Shown piece after piece: positions 34,828 to 43,745 of a stretch of DNA of 50,285 bases (the stretch's first letter is position 1; each line of letters begins with the position of its first letter). The stretch covers positions 1 to 50,285 of the forward strand of contig JAEEMP010000028.1 of NCBI GenBank assembly GCA_016283275.1. Reading direction: 5' to 3'. The position numbers were made by a program, and so were the translations under genes. The DNA is from Lachnospiraceae bacterium (lineage in GTDB: Bacteria > Bacillota > Clostridia > Lachnospirales > Lachnospiraceae). The notes under the pieces were generated by a model. That model had not been told where the DNA came from, did no database searches, and saw nothing but the letters and a program-made list of their open reading frames with translations.

Positions 34828-35895
34828 CTAGGGATTTATTTTGGAAATCTCTCGTCCGCAGGAAATAAATGCATCCGTAAGTTTAGGATCGAACATTGTA
34901 AATTTAAGAAATTTGATCTTCATCATTGCTTCCTGATGAGTCAGATTTTTTTCCTCACCCTGAGAATAACGAAGATTGTCGTACATATTAACGATGGCAA
35001 GTATCCTCGCCTCAAGAGGTATACTCTCACCCTGAAGCCTTTCGGGATAACCCGAACCGTCCCAGTTTTCGTGATGATACTTGCACATATTCATGGCATA
35101 TCTCATGAAGTTTGAATCATTGCTTGTAAGCTGTGTGATCTTTGAAATGGTCTCGGCACCCAAGATCGTATGAATCTTGACCATATCACTGTCGTGCGTC
35201 TTTCCTTTATCATCGACCGGCTTAATATCAAAATATTTATCTTTAATGCATAGTTTCCCTATATCATGGATCTTTGAAGCAAAGCTTATCGTTTCACATT
35301 CGTCGGCGGAAAAATCATAATCTTTGCTCCTTACAAGATAACTTAAGAATGTATCCATGTCCTTTTCCACGCGTTTTGCATGAACACCCGCAGCACTGTT
35401 ACGCTTTTCGAGCATATCGACGAACATCTCGACAACGGAATACTGAAGTTCCACAAATCTTTTGACCTTTTCCTGAACGGATGCGGCAAGATCTTCGGTA
35501 AATTCTTTTAATTTCTTTCTTTGGGAAATAAGCTGTATCTGTATATCGACACGCTTTTTAAGAAGGTTTGCCGTAAAAGGCTTTTTGATATAATCCGAAG
35601 CTCCGAGATTGTAACTTTCAAGCTCCGTTATATCATCATCCTGGGCAGTCAGAAAAATGATCGGTATATCCATAAGACGCTTGCTGTTCTTCATCTCGGA
35701 TATGACCTGAAAACCGTTTACATTAGGCATGTCAATGTCAAGAAGCACAAGAACGGGAAGTTCGGGCATATCTCTTAAACATTCAAGAGCGGAAATGCCC
35801 GAAGAAACCGGAATGACCTCATATATATCTTCAAGAACCTTTCTTGCAAGAATGAGGTTTGCCATATTATCATCGACTATCATTATTTTTTCCAT
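34828..35895 (-). CDS. Response regulator with HD-GYP-type output domain
   Basis: A 355-residue regulator from the ATG at 35895, behind a GGGGG ribosome binding site; a longer reading adds a hydrophobic stretch foreign to receivers. The receiver (1-120) starts KIMIVDDNMANL, with Asp53 in LLDIDMPNVNG. A coiled linker (about 120-150) leads to an HD-GYP-like domain: HAKRVE, ASKIHDIGKL (His210-Asp211) and HHENWDGSGYP (274-284) followed by ARILAIVNMYDNLR. HD-GYP proteins degrade cyclic di-GMP, as RpfG does. It is first in the operon with the two hybrid kinases, suggesting a phosphorelay that controls a nucleotide second messenger. Confidence 0.92.
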   Translation of the reverse strand: MEKIMIVDDNMANLILARKVLEDIYEVIPVSSGISALECLRDMPELPVLVLLDIDMPNVNGFQVISEMKNSKRLMDIPIIFLTAQDDDITELESYNLGASDYIKKPFTANLLKKRVDIQIQLISQRKKLKEFTEDLAASVQEKVKRFVELQYSVVEMFVDMLEKRNSAAGVHAKRVEKDMDTFLSYLVRSKDYDFSADECETISFASKIHDIGKLCIKDKYFDIKPVDDKGKTHDSDMVKIHTILGAETISKITQLTSNDSNFMRYAMNMCKYHHENWDGSGYPERLQGESIPLEARILAIVNMYDNLRYSQGEEKNLTHQEAMMKIKFLKFTMFDPKLTDAFISCGREISKINP

Positions 35896-35958
35896 AAGAC
35901 CCCCGGTAATGATAATAAATATAATGATAACAACCAAATAAACGTATATTTTATTATA

Positions 35959-37158
35959 CTATTTTTGCATCAATTTTGTAAGAGCTTCGTTCAGACCGTC
36001 AATCGTAAGCTTGTACATCGGAAATATACCTTTTATCCTTGTCTCCGCCTCTCTCCACGGAGCATCTCCGGGAGCCATTTTGGGATTTAACCATACGATC
36101 TTTTTATAATGCGATTTAAGCAAAAGAAGCCATTGCTCACCGCTTAACCCTCCGTTCGGGCCTCTGTAATTACCCGTATCGGAGTACAGTTCTTCCGGAG
36201 CCATTGCGGCATCTCCGACTATTATGACTTTATAATCGCTGTCAACATTTTTAAACATCCACTCTGTGTCTATCCAGTCACCGTTTTCGCATTCGGGTGT
36301 TTTATAAAGTTTGGAATAGATACAATTATGAAAATAATAGGATTTAACGTCTTTGTAATGATTGGATTTATGTATTGCCTGAAATAACTCATTTAAAAGA
36401 TTTGTAAACGGGATCATCGTACCGCCCGAATCCATGAGCAAAAGAAGCTTTACCGAATTCTTACGCGGTTTTTCCATTTCGATCCTTAAATATCCTCCGT
36501 TTTTGCATGTCTCATCGATAGTACCGGGGATATCAAGTTCTGTCTTTGGTATATCAAGCTTTGAAGAAAACTGGCGAAGTCTGCGAAAAGCCATCTGAAA
36601 CTGCCTGTTATCAAGCATTTTGTCATTTCGAAAGTCTTTGTATTTTCTGGCACCCACAACACTGAAAGCGGACTGATAGCCGGTCGTGCCGCCGACTCTG
36701 ACGCCGCCGATATTTCCGCCCATATTACCGAAACTCGTCTTACCCATTGTGCCGATCCAGTATGAGCCTCCGTTATGCTCACTGTCCTGGTCTTTTAAAC
36801 GCTGTTTAAACTTCTGTTCAACGTCATCCCTGTCGATCTGAAGCTCTTCCTGCTGATTAAGCCAGTATTTTTCTTCTTCATGGGTTAATTCCGTGATGTC
36901 GGATTTATCGAGCCATCTAAGCATTCTCTCCGTAATGGCATCTTCACTTTTTATGCCTTTAAAGCACTCTTCAAAAGCCATATCGAATTTGTCAAAATCG
37001 GTCTCGTTTTTGACAAGTATCGCTCTGGCCATATAGTAAAATCCGGTCAAGGAGGAGTTATTAAGATTCTGTTTAAGGGCATTGAAAAGTGCGATCCATT
37101 CGGTAAGCGAAACTTCAAGCCCTTTCGCTTTAAGCGTGAAAAAGAATGTTGTAAACAA
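35959..37158 (-). CDS. VWA-domain protein, CoxE-like
   Basis: A 399-residue protein. The N-terminal part is helical and charged; a glycine-rich stretch occupies about 129-158 (GGNIGGVRVGGTTG). A von Willebrand A domain from about 235 begins VKLLLLMDSGGTMIP; the metal site reads DSGGT instead of the usual DxSxS, so metal binding may be altered. A later VIIVGDAAMAPEEL supplies further acidic loops. The start is TTG with AAGGG upstream, one base after the MoxR stop, so translation is coupled. The pair matches the MoxR-VWA chaperone pattern seen in metalloenzyme maturation (CoxD-CoxE). No such enzyme is nearby, so the client is unknown. Confidence 0.85.
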   Translation of the reverse strand: MFTTFFFTLKAKGLEVSLTEWIALFNALKQNLNNSSLTGFYYMARAILVKNETDFDKFDMAFEECFKGIKSEDAITERMLRWLDKSDITELTHEEEKYWLNQQEELQIDRDDVEQKFKQRLKDQDSEHNGGSYWIGTMGKTSFGNMGGNIGGVRVGGTTGYQSAFSVVGARKYKDFRNDKMLDNRQFQMAFRRLRQFSSKLDIPKTELDIPGTIDETCKNGGYLRIEMEKPRKNSVKLLLLMDSGGTMIPFTNLLNELFQAIHKSNHYKDVKSYYFHNCIYSKLYKTPECENGDWIDTEWMFKNVDSDYKVIIVGDAAMAPEELYSDTGNYRGPNGGLSGEQWLLLLKSHYKKIVWLNPKMAPGDAPWREAETRIKGIFPMYKLTIDGLNEALTKLMQK

Positions 37159-37159
37159 A

Positions 37160-37972
37160 TCAGATTACCCTTCTTCTTAATACCTCAAGATCTTCATCCT
37201 TTTTGATAAGAACGCCTGCAAAAGGAAGTTCCTTTCTGATGATATCGGGGTTAATGCCGGCAATAATAAGCGCATTGAGCCAGTCGATAAGTTCACTTGT
37301 TGCAGGTTTCTTTCGAAGCTGCGAATAAGTACGGATCTCATAAAATGTATCCATTGCATTCTTAAGTAAGATTTCGTCAATATCCGGGATGTGGCTTTTA
37401 ACGATCTCTTCCATCAAAGGTGCATCGGGGAAATCAATATAATGGAATATACATCTTCTTAAAAACGCATCGGGAAGTTCCTTCTCAGCATTGGATGTTA
37501 TGATGACAATAGGACGTTTCTTTGCCTTCACCGTACGCTTTGTCTCATATATATAAAACTCCATACGATCGAGCTCCCACAAAAGGTCATTGGGGAATTC
37601 AAGATCTGCCTTATCGATCTCATCGATCAAAAGAACAACCTGCTCATCCGATTCAAATGCCTCGCCGAGCTTACCCAATTTTATATAATTGGCAATATTG
37701 TCGACGCCCTCGTTTTTAAACTGGGAATCATAAAGCCTCTGTATCGTATCATATGTATAGAGACCTTCCTGCGCCTTCGTGGTGGACTTGATGTTCCATA
37801 CTATGAGATTTTTGCCCAAAGCTTCGCTTACGGCTTTTGCAAGCATGGTCTTGCCGGTTCCCGGTTCACCCTTTATAAGTAAAGGTTTTTCCAAAGCGAT
37901 GGCAATGTTTACGCTCATCATGAGTTCGTTTGACGCGATATATTCGCCTGTAGAAGTAAAATTATTCTCCAA
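37160..37972 (-). CDS. MoxR-family AAA+ ATPase
   Basis: A 270-residue ATPase of the MoxR/CoxD group. Walker A is GEPGTGKT, Walker B LLIDEIDKAD, sensor 1 VIITSNAEKELPDAFLRRC with an arginine-finger-like pair, and sensor 2 lies near the C-terminal lid. It lacks membrane segments. The start is TTG, with AGGAG seven bases upstream, and overlaps the gpsA stop by 11 bases. It is followed by the VWA protein. MoxR ATPases and VWA partners remodel or load metals into client proteins; here the operon position ties it to phospholipid synthesis genes. Confidence 0.93.
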   Translation of the reverse strand: MENNFTSTGEYIASNELMMSVNIAIALEKPLLIKGEPGTGKTMLAKAVSEALGKNLIVWNIKSTTKAQEGLYTYDTIQRLYDSQFKNEGVDNIANYIKLGKLGEAFESDEQVVLLIDEIDKADLEFPNDLLWELDRMEFYIYETKRTVKAKKRPIVIITSNAEKELPDAFLRRCIFHYIDFPDAPLMEEIVKSHIPDIDEILLKNAMDTFYEIRTYSQLRKKPATSELIDWLNALIIAGINPDIIRKELPFAGVLIKKDEDLEVLRRRVI

Positions 37973-38969
37973 AGTCTTCTCCTATCTCGATCTTTTTGTC
38001 TCTGATCATAAGATTCTTTACGGCTTCGGCAGCCGGTTCGTTTTCAAACAAAACTTTATTGACTTCTTCAATGATCGGAAGCTCAACATCATATTTCTTT
38101 GCAAGTCCGATAGCGGCTTTGGCGGAATATACACCTTCAACCACCATCTTGACTTCATCCATGGCTTCCTGCATTGTCTTTCCCTGACCGATCAGTATTC
38201 CGGCCCTTCTGTTTCTTGAATGCATTGAAGCGCATGTGACGATTAGATCGCCTATACCGGTAAGACCTGCAAATGTTTCGGCTTTACCGCCCATTTTAAC
38301 ACCCAGTCTTGTGATCTCGGCTATACCTCTTGTAATAAGAGCGGCCTTTGTATTGTCGCCGTAGCCTAAACCGTCTGCTATTCCGGCTGCGAGAGCAACC
38401 ACATTTTTAAGTGCCGAACCTATTTCCATACCGAGTACATCGGGTGATGTATACACACGGAAATTAATGTTCATAAATACATTCTGCAATAATTCCGCTG
38501 TTTTTCTTTCTTTGGCTCCCACTACTATTGATGTGGGGATCTCTTTGCCGACTTCCTCCGCATGAGAAGGACCGCACATAACGGCTACCTTTGCCTGAGG
38601 GATCTCTTCTTCAATTATGGAAGAAAGCGTCATTAATGTATTTTCTTCAATACCCTTTGCAACGTTGACTATAATCTGTCCTTCTCTTACATAATCCTTC
38701 ATCGATCTTGATGTGGATCTTACAAACGGAGAAGGAACCGCAAGAACAAGTATGTCGTTTGACTTGCAGGTAAGTTTTAGATCCGTGGTAAATTTAACTT
38801 CTTCGTCAAGAATAACGCCCGGAAGCTTGGTCTTATGCTCTCTTTCTTTTGAAAGCATATCCACTTCTTCTTTAATGATCGACCATACTGTAACGTCATG
38901 GCCGTTGGTCCTTAATAATTTAGTAAGGGCAATGCCCCATGATCCGGCTCCGATAACACCTACTTTCAT
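37962..38969 (-). CDS. gpsA: Glycerol-3-phosphate dehydrogenase [NAD(P)+]
   Basis: Makes sn-glycerol-3-phosphate from dihydroxyacetone phosphate for phospholipid synthesis. The 335-residue protein starts with the Rossmann motif [16 protein letters not shown]. It also has VNVAKGIE, the CGPSHAEEV signature, the catalytic lysine in GMEIGSALKNVVALAAGI and GLTGIGDLIVTC. The ATG overlaps the plsY stop as ATGA. Its product is used directly by PlsY, so gene order mirrors the pathway. Confidence 0.97.
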   Translation of the reverse strand: MKVGVIGAGSWGIALTKLLRTNGHDVTVWSIIKEEVDMLSKEREHKTKLPGVILDEEVKFTTDLKLTCKSNDILVLAVPSPFVRSTSRSMKDYVREGQIIVNVAKGIEENTLMTLSSIIEEEIPQAKVAVMCGPSHAEEVGKEIPTSIVVGAKERKTAELLQNVFMNINFRVYTSPDVLGMEIGSALKNVVALAAGIADGLGYGDNTKAALITRGIAEITRLGVKMGGKAETFAGLTGIGDLIVTCASMHSRNRRAGILIGQGKTMQEAMDEVKMVVEGVYSAKAAIGLAKKYDVELPIIEEVNKVLFENEPAAEAVKNLMIRDKKIEIGEDFGE

Positions 38970-39670
38970 TCCATATCCCTGCCTTCGCCTTTATAATTTC
39001 TGGCATCGTTGTTTGTCTCGATATCCATTTTGTTCTTTTTGATAAGATATGTCTTGCGTTCATTACCCGTAAGAAGTCTTCTTATATTTGTCCTGTGCAT
39101 ATAAAAAGCAAGTACAGTCATAAATGCAAGCACAATGTAAAGTTCGTTCAGAACAGGCTGAGCAACATTAAATACACCATGCTGCCCCATGATGATCGTC
39201 TGTACAAAGAAACCTGTGTATAAAAGCATCGAACCTATTGAAACTATATGAGTTATAAAGAAGTTTCCGAAGAAAAGAAGTAATCCCACAGGTATATAAT
39301 ACCAGTGAAAAGCGATCATAATGCCGCCCGTTGTGGCAATACCTTTTCCGCCTTTGAATCTTAAATAGAAAGGAAAATTATGGCCGAGTACACAGCCAAG
39401 ACCCGTATAGATCGTTATCAAAGGAGCGATATCCGTATTTGCCTTTAAGAAAAGTGCTTTACACAGTAAAACCGCAATTATGGACTTTAACATATCACCG
39501 GCAAATACGATAAGTCCCGCTTTGGTACCCAGAACTCTCAACGTATTGGTGGTGCCGGCATTGCCGCTTCCGTGTTCGCGAATATCAATACCCTTAATCT
39601 TTCCCAGAATATATGCGGTCTGAATGCTGCCGAACGCATAGCCTATCAATGCACATATTAGACGGATCAT
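38966..39670 (-). CDS. plsY: Acyl-phosphate:glycerol-3-phosphate acyltransferase
   Basis: Integral membrane enzyme that moves an acyl group from acyl phosphate to glycerol-3-phosphate, the first step of phosphatidate synthesis. The 234-residue protein has about five membrane segments and the three family motifs [28 protein letters not shown] and [15 protein letters not shown]-terminal hydrophilic tail (about 30 residues, ending KGEGRDME) exceeds the usual length of about 200. Its ATG overlaps the der stop, and its stop overlaps the gpsA start. Confidence 0.95.
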   Translation of the reverse strand: MIRLICALIGYAFGSIQTAYILGKIKGIDIREHGSGNAGTTNTLRVLGTKAGLIVFAGDMLKSIIAVLLCKALFLKANTDIAPLITIYTGLGCVLGHNFPFYLRFKGGKGIATTGGIMIAFHWYYIPVGLLLFFGNFFITHIVSIGSMLLYTGFFVQTIIMGQHGVFNVAQPVLNELYIVLAFMTVLAFYMHRTNIRRLLTGNERKTYLIKKNKMDIETNNDARNYKGEGRDME

Positions 39671-41010
39671 TTGTTGTCGTCATCCTTTCTCTCGCGTATA
39701 ATGAACTTTAAAGGCGTACCCTTAAAGCCGAACGCTTCTCTTATCTGATTCTCTATATATCGCGTATAAGAAAAATGCATCATTTCCTTATCGTTTACAA
39801 AAATTACAAATGTGGGCGGTTTGACCGATGCCTGCGTAATATAAAACAGTTTAAGCCTCTTGCCTTTGTCTGTAGGAGGCTGCTGCATTGAGACCGCTCT
39901 TGTCATGATCTCGTTAAGTACACCGGTACCGACTCTTAAAGCGTGATTTTCATAAACCGCATCGATCGTTTCAAAAAGCTTATTGATACGCTGTCCTGTC
40001 TTGGCAGAGATAAATATGATCTCCGCATAGGGCATGAACGACAGTACCTGCCTGACCTCGTCAGTGAACTTATAGATGGTCTTATCGTCCTTTTCAACGG
40101 CATCCCACTTATTTACCGCGATTATTATAGCCTTGCCTCTGTCGTGTGCTATACCGGCGATCTTGGCGTCCTGTTCGGTTACACCTTCCTCGGCATCTAT
40201 CATAAGCACTACAACATCGGCACGTTCGACCGCACCGACTGTTCTTATGATCATATAGTGTTCAAGATCTTCATGGATACGGCTTTTGCGTCGCACTCCC
40301 GCGGTATCTATAAACACGTATTCTTTATTATTATACACCACATCTGTGTCAACCGCATCCCTTGTGGTACCGGCTATATCGGATACGATAAGTCTGTCCT
40401 CACCGATTATCTTGTTGATGAGCGAACTTTTGCCGACATTGGGCTTACCTACGACGGCAACCTTAATCCTGTCGTCCTCGCCTTCTTCGATATCAAGATC
40501 ATCAAAATACTTGACGACTTCATCAAGAAGATCGCCGAAGCCCAGCTTATTGACCGAAGAAATGGGATACGGATCTCCTATGCCCAGATTATAAAACTCA
40601 TATACATCGGTCATATATTTGTTAAAATCATCAACCTTATTGACCACGAGCAAAACAGGTTTATGCGAACGCCTTAAAATATCGCATACTTTGGAATCCG
40701 AATCGACAAGTCCCTGCTTGACATCAACCATAAAAAGAATCACATCTGCGGTATTTATGGCAATTTCTGCCTGTTCACGCATCTGTTTTAAGATCACGTC
40801 GCTGCTGTCGGGTTCTATACCGCCCGTATCGATCAATGTAAAATTATAATTTAGCCATGAAACATCCGCGTATATCCTGTCTCTTGTTATACCCGGAGTA
40901 TCTTTGACGATTGATATTTTTTCTCCCGCAAGTGCATTGAAAAGAGTCGATTTGCCTACATTCGGCCTTCCGACAACCGCAACTATGGGCTTACGTTTCT
41001 TAGTTTCCAT
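39667..41010 (-). CDS. der: Ribosome-assembly GTPase Der (EngA)
   Basis: Double-GTPase needed for 50S ribosomal subunit maturation. The 447-residue protein has two G domains: first [13 protein letters not shown] and NKVD; second [13 protein letters not shown] and NKWD. A C-terminal KH-like domain follows (PPTFVIFVN). The ribosome binding site is weak (GGTG). It lies downstream of the DUF512 gene and overlaps plsY, the standard Clostridia cluster. Confidence 0.97.
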   Translation of the reverse strand: METKKRKPIVAVVGRPNVGKSTLFNALAGEKISIVKDTPGITRDRIYADVSWLNYNFTLIDTGGIEPDSSDVILKQMREQAEIAINTADVILFMVDVKQGLVDSDSKVCDILRRSHKPVLLVVNKVDDFNKYMTDVYEFYNLGIGDPYPISSVNKLGFGDLLDEVVKYFDDLDIEEGEDDRIKVAVVGKPNVGKSSLINKIIGEDRLIVSDIAGTTRDAVDTDVVYNNKEYVFIDTAGVRRKSRIHEDLEHYMIIRTVGAVERADVVVLMIDAEEGVTEQDAKIAGIAHDRGKAIIIAVNKWDAVEKDDKTIYKFTDEVRQVLSFMPYAEIIFISAKTGQRINKLFETIDAVYENHALRVGTGVLNEIMTRAVSMQQPPTDKGKRLKLFYITQASVKPPTFVIFVNDKEMMHFSYTRYIENQIREAFGFKGTPLKFIIRERKDDDNK

Positions 41011-41059
41011 TTAACACCGTTCTTTCATATATTGACCGTTTATCGGGTAAGTTTTTAGT

Positions 41060-42403
41060 TTAGCGGCTTACATCCAGTAAACAATCCAGTAAATCGCGTC
41101 CGCTTGATTTTACAATATCAACTTTAACTTGTAAAGAATCCTTGAATTCGTCAAGAGTCATATCATCAAGGAATATATCTTCGTCGGCTTTAAGTACGCT
41201 TTGAGGCAAAAGAACGCGCTTCTTGTATCCGTGTTCTTTTAACTGCTTAACTATATCGCCGCCGGTAAGTAAACCCGCAACGGTGATCGTCTCGCCGAAG
41301 AAGTCATTTCTTACTGCGACCACGTCTACATCCGCTTTCGGAAAAGTTTTGTTTACCTTATCCGCAAATTCTTTCATGACGGGATACACAAGTTTTCCGG
41401 TCACAAGTGTACATTCCGAGCGTTTCATAAAAAGTTTTTTAATGCCTTTGTACTTGGTGGATGCCAAAGCCTCATAAAATTCATTTATCAAAAGCCTTGT
41501 CATTCCAACTCCGTTTGCAAGCTGCAGATACCCGTCGTATCTGTCCTCTTCGGGCAGTTCTCTTCCGGCATTTATGTACCATTCGTCGCTTGCATGAATA
41601 AAATGTGTGCCGCTTTCTTCATAGAATTTTTTCTGATATGCTTCGATCATATCTATGACTTCGCAGGCGTCTTCCTTTGTGAACGGTTCAAGCTTTGTAA
41701 GCTTTTCACGATACTTGGTAAGGCCGACGGGCACGACCGATACACTTTCAAGATAAGGTATATACTTCGAAAGATCTTCGATCGACCTTTTAAGCTCGGC
41801 CTTATCGTTGTAGCCTTTACAAAGAACGATCTGGCCGTTCATCGTAATGCCGTTCTCATAAAGCCTGTCCACTATCTTAAGACAGTCGCCCGCGAATCTG
41901 TTTCTTAACATCTGACAGCGAAGTTCGGGATTGGTGGTCTGAAATGAGATATTGATGGGCTCCATCCTGAATTTTATGATACGATCGACATCATGTTCGG
42001 AAAGATTTGTAAGCGTGACATAATTTCCCTGAAGAAACGAAAGCCGTTGATCGTCATCTTTAAAATAGAGCGTTTTGCGAAGCCCCGGCGGCATCTGATC
42101 GATAAAGCAGAATATACAGCCGTTTCGACAGCTTCTGTAATCGTCCATAAGCCCTTCGTCGAATTCAAGGCCGAGATCGTCGTCTTCGGGCTTATCTATG
42201 GTAATTTCCGCAGGCTCTTCGTCTCTTAAAAAACCTATCTTTAAATGGGACGACAATATATCATACCTGTAATCGAAAATATCCTCTATTTCTTCTCCGT
42301 TGACGGTAAGGATAACATCACCGACTTTAAGCCCTGCCTTTTCGGCAACGGAACCTTTTTCAACCGATCTTATCTTATGTGTCTTAACACTTTTATGTTC
42401 CAT
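41060..42403 (-). CDS. PDZ-radical SAM protein of the DUF512 family
   Basis: A 447-residue protein. Residues about 1-75 form a PDZ domain (SVEKGSVAEKAGLKVGDVILTVNGEEI). The radical SAM-like motif CRNGCIFCFIDQMPPGLRKTLYF follows, with cysteines in CX3CX2C spacing. The DUF512 domain fills the C-terminal half (GLTKYREKLTKLEPFT; HASDEWYINAG; GLLTGGDI). This family is conserved in Clostridia next to der, which suggests a role near ribosome or tRNA metabolism, but the reaction is unknown. It has no membrane segments. It heads the long minus-strand operon and diverges from prs. Confidence 0.93.
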   Translation of the reverse strand: MEHKSVKTHKIRSVEKGSVAEKAGLKVGDVILTVNGEEIEDIFDYRYDILSSHLKIGFLRDEEPAEITIDKPEDDDLGLEFDEGLMDDYRSCRNGCIFCFIDQMPPGLRKTLYFKDDDQRLSFLQGNYVTLTNLSEHDVDRIIKFRMEPINISFQTTNPELRCQMLRNRFAGDCLKIVDRLYENGITMNGQIVLCKGYNDKAELKRSIEDLSKYIPYLESVSVVPVGLTKYREKLTKLEPFTKEDACEVIDMIEAYQKKFYEESGTHFIHASDEWYINAGRELPEEDRYDGYLQLANGVGMTRLLINEFYEALASTKYKGIKKLFMKRSECTLVTGKLVYPVMKEFADKVNKTFPKADVDVVAVRNDFFGETITVAGLLTGGDIVKQLKEHGYKKRVLLPQSVLKADEDIFLDDMTLDEFKDSLQVKVDIVKSSGRDLLDCLLDVSR

Positions 42404-42457
42404 TTATTACACTCTTTATACCTATATTTTACATAACTATATATTAAACGAATTTCC

Positions 42458-42486
42458 TTGACGTGTCACTAACGTAATGTTAAAAA
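42458..42486 (+). promoter_or_regulatory. Possible promoter of prs
   Basis: TTGACG, a 17-base spacer and TAAAAA, about 29 bases upstream of the prs ATG. The -35 is good; the -10 is weak. Confidence 0.4.
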
Positions 42487-42514
42487 TAGATGTGTAACCA
42501 AAAGGAGGATTGTG

Positions 42515-43708
42515 ATGCCGAATTTAAGAGAACTTGAAAATGCACTGCCCGTGGCTCCGCTTAAGATCGTAGCCATGAACTCCGCTATGAAGATCGGTAA
42601 GAGCGTCGATCACTATCTTGTTGATTTTCGTAAAAGAATGGACACCGCATTAAAGAACGATCCCGCTTTTCACGACTATTTAAGCCCTACATTTTTAATG
42701 GATGTGGACTGTCCGAGATTCGGTACCGGTGAAGCTAAAGCCGTATTCAACGAATCTGTCAGAGGAAAAGATCTTTTTATCCTTGTTGATGTATGCAACA
42801 ATTCCATAACCTATAAAATGAACGGTTATGTCAATCATATGTCTCCCGACGATCACTATCAGGATCTTAAGAGAATAATCTCCGCAGCTACAGGAAAGGC
42901 TCGAAGGATCAACGTCATAATGCCTTATCTTTATGAAGGAAGACAGCACAAAAGAAACACAAGAGAATCCCTTGACTGTGCTTACGCACTTGAAGAGCTT
43001 ACTTCGATGGGCGTATCGAATATCGTAACCTTCGATGCTCATGATCCGAGAGTACAGAATGCCACTCCTTTATGCGGTTTTGATAATTTCAGTGCATATT
43101 ACCAGTTCTTAAAAGCTCTTCTTTCCGGAGAAGACGATATGATCATCGACAAAGAACACACCGTTGTAATATCTCCCGATGAAGGAGCGCTCGACAGGGC
43201 AATATATTTTGCCAATGTTTTGGGCGTTGATGCGGGTATGTTCTATAAACGTCGAGACTACTCCACGATCGTAAACGGAAAGAACCCTATAGTTGCTCAT
43301 GAATTTTTAGGTGAAAACATTGACGGTAAAGATGTGATCATAATAGATGATATAATCTCTTCCGGCGAAAGCATGCTCGATACGGCCAATCAGCTTAAGA
43401 AGATGAATGCAAAACGAATATTTATCCTTGCTACATTCGGTCAGTTCAACAATGGCACCGACGCTTTCGACAAAGCATATGAAAACTGTATCTTTGATAA
43501 GATAATAACCACAAATCTTATCTATACTCCGCCCGAAATAAAGCAAAAGCCTTATTATATCGAGGCAGATGTTTCAAAATTCATAGCTCAGATAATCGAT
43601 TTTATGAATCACGATATATCGGTTGCAAATGTTATGACATCAACGGAAAAGATACACGAAGTTCTCGATAAATACAATAACCGTGTAAGCTATGAGATAA
43701 ACGAATAA
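42515..43708 (+). CDS. prs: Ribose-phosphate pyrophosphokinase, long form
   Basis: Makes PRPP from ribose-5-phosphate and ATP for purine, pyrimidine, histidine and tryptophan synthesis. The 397-residue protein is longer than the usual 315, through an N-terminal extension and inserts. Catalytic marks are DLFILVDVCN, MPYLYEGRQHKRNTRES (flexible ATP loop with Arg and His), TFDAHDPRVQN, VVISPDEGALDRA, and the PRPP loop VIIIDDIISSGESM. The ATG at 42515 lies six bases after AAGGAGG. It is the lone plus-strand gene between two minus-strand blocks and is closed by a hairpin. Confidence 0.93.
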   Translation: MPNLRELENALPVAPLKIVAMNSAMKIGKSVDHYLVDFRKRMDTALKNDPAFHDYLSPTFLMDVDCPRFGTGEAKAVFNESVRGKDLFILVDVCNNSITYKMNGYVNHMSPDDHYQDLKRIISAATGKARRINVIMPYLYEGRQHKRNTRESLDCAYALEELTSMGVSNIVTFDAHDPRVQNATPLCGFDNFSAYYQFLKALLSGEDDMIIDKEHTVVISPDEGALDRAIYFANVLGVDAGMFYKRRDYSTIVNGKNPIVAHEFLGENIDGKDVIIIDDIISSGESMLDTANQLKKMNAKRIFILATFGQFNNGTDAFDKAYENCIFDKIITTNLIYTPPEIKQKPYYIEADVSKFIAQIIDFMNHDISVANVMTSTEKIHEVLDKYNNRVSYEINE

Positions 43709-43713
43709 ATTAA

Positions 43714-43744
43714 ACTCCGGCGAAATATTTTCGTCGGAGTTTTT
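43714..43744. terminator. Terminator after prs, possibly shared with the convergent kinase gene
   Basis: A 12-bp stem (43714-43725 with 43729-43740, one G-T pair) followed by TTTTC on the plus strand. The convergent kinase stop lies two bases beyond, and the minus-strand T-run is weaker, so it mainly serves prs. Confidence 0.8.
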
Positions 43745-43745
43745 C

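Noticed and set aside
39943-40677. A 244-residue plus-strand open frame opposite der
   Set aside because: It is antisense to the GTPase gene, has no ribosome binding site or recognisable domain, and its composition is that of a shadow frame.
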